Positions 62,100 to 64,000 of a stretch of DNA of 64,000 bases are shown one piece after another (positions within the stretch are counted from its first letter, which is position 1; the number at the start of each line of letters is the position of its first letter). Location of the stretch: NCBI RefSeq assembly GCF_029962835.1, contig NC_080588.1, forward strand, positions 19,238,001 through 19,302,000. The letters run 5' to 3'. The DNA comes from Magnolia sinica. Its lineage: Eukaryota > Streptophyta > Magnoliopsida > Magnoliales > Magnoliaceae. The translations under genes and the position numbers were made by a program. The notes beneath the pieces are model-generated. The model saw nothing but the letters and a program-made list of their open reading frames with translations, searched no databases and had not been told where the DNA came from.

Positions 62100-63470
62100 T
62101 TTATTTATTTATTTTTTTAATTTATTATTTTTTTAAGCATAAGGCTGGACTCAGAGTGATGTGGTTGCCATTCTGGAGCCTATTTATAGTCCTGAGGATG
62201 TTGGACGACAAAACATGGCCAGTGATGAGGCTGATGTATGAGTTCATGCGCTCAAGTAAGAGACATTGAGATTGCAGCCCCTCGGTCTTATTCTTATAAA
62301 ATGGGTGCACAATCTCATTAATGAATGGTGGTGCAGTATCCTCCGGCACACTTCACACAGTCAGTTTTTAGTTTTTATATTTAGCATTAGCCTATTGAAT
62401 TCTTATTTTTATATTGCTAATTCATTTGTGAATTAAGTTTCAGTGCGCTCACTTACTTTGAACACCTCCATCTAAGATGTATCACTATCATGTAGTATCA
62501 CAAATGATTGGAACAAAGTTTCATTTCTACTAAACAAATAGTTAAAAGATGCATGGAGCTTTTTCTCAAGTGAAGTTGCAGTTGAATTGAGGGCGGTGAT
62601 GATGCCATGTGAGTATACTCCTATTGTGTACCTAAAAGTTGATTTATGAATTAGCCACCATGAACATGCTTTACTAAAGACTAATAAATATATATGAGCA
62701 ATTGACAACCATGTCGTGGTCCATGTATGACTACCCAACCCTGAAGCTATTGGTGATCCATGTATTAACCAAGATGGTTTTATCATCGCCATGCGAGAGA
62801 AACTGAAGGACGTTTTCCTTGATCCACACATATTAAAGGAACAAGTTAGGGTACTCAAAACTCCAAAAACCCATGTTATGCCACTACAACATGAAGCTAC
62901 AAGGCAAACCAACACACTCATCCCATGATAGGCAATGAGGTAGCAGCTATAATCATTGACACCATGAAGCTACGAGGTAAATTGACGCACTCGCCTGCAA
63001 CAGGAAATAGGCAGCAGTCATAGGCATTGATGTAGACAAAGTTCTAGCTAAAGAAGTGAGTTCCTAAGACGACTCACTTGACTCCTTGACAAGAGGCCAA
63101 GCATCTGGAGGTAAGGACCATAATAAGCCATTAGGGTCAAATGGGGGTTCACATGGTTTCTTGAGATATTCAAAGAGTAATCGCCAATCAGACTGCGGTC
63201 CCCTCTTATAGATATGAAAACAGCAATGACAATAGGTACAGTGTCTACTATGTATTTGACAATGGGCATACTAGTGCAGTTTGGTGACGATGAGTACTAG
63301 AGGTATGTTAGAGGGTACGCAGCCTAGTATCATCAGGTCATGGGCATAGTATTTCAATTATGTAGCACAGCACTATTAGGCCCACCCCTTAAAAGATTAG
63401 GATGAAGACTTCAAATCGCCTTGTAACTACATGTGGATCTCTGTCCAAGGTGTATTCTTTTGTTCTTTTT
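62100..63470. other. Interval without supported genes
   Basis: A (TTTA)n run opens it (about 62098-62120). A minus-strand open frame at 62472-62921 (149 aa) has no recognisable motif and unusual hydrophobic/serine composition; I do not call it. GGCAATGAGGTAGCAGC and GGAAATAGGCAGCAGTC-like phrases near 62932 and 63003, with the shared ACACCATGAAGCTACGAGG / ACAACATGAAGCTACAAGG text, indicate a small local duplication of about 70 bp. Confidence 0.4.
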
Positions 63471-63479
63471 AGTTTTTGG

Positions 63480-63820
63480 CCGTATTGTTTGTATCTTATT
63501 ACTTGTATTGTATGATACTTGAATAATATGAACTCGTTTTGGATTATAATTGAATCACTTATGGCCGACAACACAAAGTTTTGTCCCCTAAACAATTGGA
63601 AACCGTTATAGATATTTTTACAATGTTTTGAGTTCTAAGAGTGTAATCATGTATCTTTTAAAATCTAATGATGCTTCCTTGAAAAATCTCAGCAATTTCC
63701 TAAAGCTTCCCAAATGTGTCCCTAAGACTACAATACATTACACGATACATGCAATATCTCCCGATGGTTCTTGTGATATTTCCACATCCCAAGGGGGTGA
63801 CGCTGATACATAATCGAGAT
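63480..63820 (+). repeat. Dispersed repeat, copy 2 (pairs with 22900-23260)
   Basis: It shares with the first copy TTGTATTGTATGATACTT, GATTATAATTGAATCACTT, GAGTGTAATCATG, TTCCTTGAAAAATCTC, TTTCCTAAAGCTTCCC and CACATCCCAAGGGGGTGACG in order. Confidence 0.6.
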
Positions 63821-64000
63821 TTGGTTGGATAAAGTCAACAAACTTCCCTCTAGTGAATTCGGCATCAAACCCCTGGCGGAGGTTGAAATGCTTCTCAATA
63901 TTAGGATTGACACCAACATGGTTCGTATTCCGGCAGTGGGTGCCCAAGACAGAAACAGCCCAGTGACCAAGGTATTCTGTATCGATAACAATGGCTGTGA
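63812..64000 (-). CDS. Possible partial exon of unknown gene at the window edge
   Basis: One minus-strand frame stays open from the window end to about 63740. It reads AIVIDTEYLGHWAVSVLGTH, CRNTNHVGVNPNIEKHFNLR and QGFDAEFTRGKFVDF. Its composition looks protein-like, but a second frame is also open. I know no family match, and it runs into the dispersed repeat. It could be an exon or part of a TE. Confidence 0.2.

Noticed and set aside
62472-62921. 149-aa minus-strand open frame, the longest unassigned one
   Set aside because: No motif, odd composition rich in S, W and F, no supporting splice sites or codon bias. It overlaps a small local duplication.

Overview
This is a plant nuclear window, almost certainly from a large-genome angiosperm. 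Two host genes are supported. Nearly everything else is decayed transposable elements (TEs) of many classes, often nested. Short elements built on GTGGGCCCCACC / CATGATGTATG / CCGTCCATC words recur throughout. From memory these are typical of magnoliid genomes such as Lauraceae or Liriodendron, but I could not search, so the lineage is an inference. There are no bacterial-type operons, CRISPR arrays or rRNA genes.

Layout. (1) 1-16.4 kb: a decayed Ty3/gypsy element of Tat type. Protease, RT, RNase H and the integrase end lie on the plus strand. They are followed by antisense ORF remnants, including a plant-mobile-domain-like (PMD) gene. A long LTR-like block (about 9.7-15.46 kb) separates these from a Tat-type LTR at 15.5-16.4 kb. 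(2) 16.5-18.8 kb: two foldback MITEs, then a chromovirus integrase remnant. (3) About 20.5-25.8 kb: an F-box gene on the plus strand, with a probable 5'UTR exon, a 4.3 kb TE-loaded intron and a 253-aa single coding exon. (4) 28.5-58.9 kb: the 3' part of a minus-strand hnRNP Q/R-like RNA-binding protein gene. Ten exons were reconstructed; their splice phases all agree and together they give 411 codons. Introns of 5.7, 9.9 and 12.8 kb carry RTE and L1 LINEs, hAT-like foldbacks, a second Tat fragment, a SINE, a TRIM and an alpha-carbonic anhydrase retrocopy. (5) 58.9-64 kb: probably more of the same gene's upstream intron, with a second TRIM and a plastid ycf2 insertion.

The F-box and hnRNP genes converge, with stop codons about 2.7 kb apart. 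No evidence links them functionally. The most interesting structure is a four-level nest: a retrocopied alpha-carbonic anhydrase with a poly(A) tract sits inside the LTR of a TRIM. The TRIM (5-bp TSD) sits inside an antisense L1 LINE, and the LINE sits inside a 12.8 kb hnRNP intron. A second notable pattern is a set of hAT-like foldbacks with shared CA(G/A)TGTTTT-type ends and 8-bp target duplications. Their interiors are built from different short self-complementary words at each locus. I found no convincing new multi-gene system; the novelty here is in TE architecture and gene structure.
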